Of a stretch of 19,879 nt of DNA, positions 19,861 through 19,879 are shown piece after piece (within the stretch, counting starts at the first letter, position 1; each line of letters starts with the position of its first letter). The DNA comes from Gammaproteobacteria bacterium UBA3532. GTDB taxonomy: Bacteria; Pseudomonadota; Gammaproteobacteria; Enterobacterales; UBA3532. The stretch covers positions 1 to 19,879 of the forward strand of contig DFOV01000049.1 of the NCBI GenBank assembly GCA_002376965.1, given 5' to 3'. Under the pieces are notes generated by a model. It did no database searches, was not told the DNA's origin, and saw only the letters and a list, made by a program, of their open reading frames with translations. A program made the position numbers and the translations under genes.

Positions 19861-19879
19861 CTACTCCCCCTTAGTCTCA

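Noticed and set aside
19861..19879. Terminal bases as the end of an insertion sequence
   Set aside because: I do not recognise them as a known terminal inverted repeat, and a one-base frameshift explains the broken frame more simply.

Overview
The window looks like chromosome from a gammaproteobacterium, probably marine and perhaps from the Cellvibrionales or a nearby order. This rests on a clear NhaR-type regulator, a UspE-like tandem stress protein, a YebE-like DUF533 protein, a DUF1496 protein, a polyglycine CotH lipoprotein, a 7TMR-DISM histidine kinase and a TonB-dependent receptor. Placement is by protein family only; no rRNA, tRNA, CRISPR array or integrated mobile element was seen.

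Layout. Positions 1-136 hold the 3' end of a membrane protein gene, followed by a perfect stem-loop. Positions 183-3446 (minus strand) carry a CotH-kinase lipoprotein and an orphan MalE-like solute-binding protein. A symmetrical divergent promoter region then leads to a plus-strand group: a DUF1496 protein, an Ogt-type DNA alkyltransferase, and a stand-alone TfoX C-terminal-like helix-hairpin-helix protein coupled to it by a GTGA overlap. Positions 4652-5019 are non-coding and contain a REP-like palindromic repeat with tandem 22-bp units. An unrecognised small membrane protein follows, then a minus-strand pair: a divergent HPF/RaiA protein and a YebE-like protein.

The centre (6707-15571, possibly to 16382) is the most interesting part. 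An nhaR gene precedes a tightly packed Mrp-type cation/proton antiporter operon in the order E-F-G-MbhD-like-(MbhE+B)-C-D-(D-like+A-like fusion)-tandem USP-diguanylate cyclase. Most junctions are ATGA overlaps. Instead of a canonical large MrpA, the MbhD- and MbhE-like parts are a separate small gene and the N-terminus of the MnhB protein. A 991-residue polypeptide joins two proton-translocator modules, so there are three such modules with mnhD. The last has kept its key lysines but has Thr where the TM5 glutamate should be. Both nhaR and mnhE are preceded by CGAA-N5-CGAA repeats, a candidate NhaR operator. The expected role is sodium and pH homeostasis, with stress and c-di-GMP functions attached at the 3' end.

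The right end (minus strand) holds a 7TMR-DISM/PAS histidine kinase, whose 3' end overlaps the cyclase gene by 17 bp, and the C-terminal part of a TonB-dependent receptor. The receptor frame is broken near the window edge, apparently by a one-base change in a T4 run.
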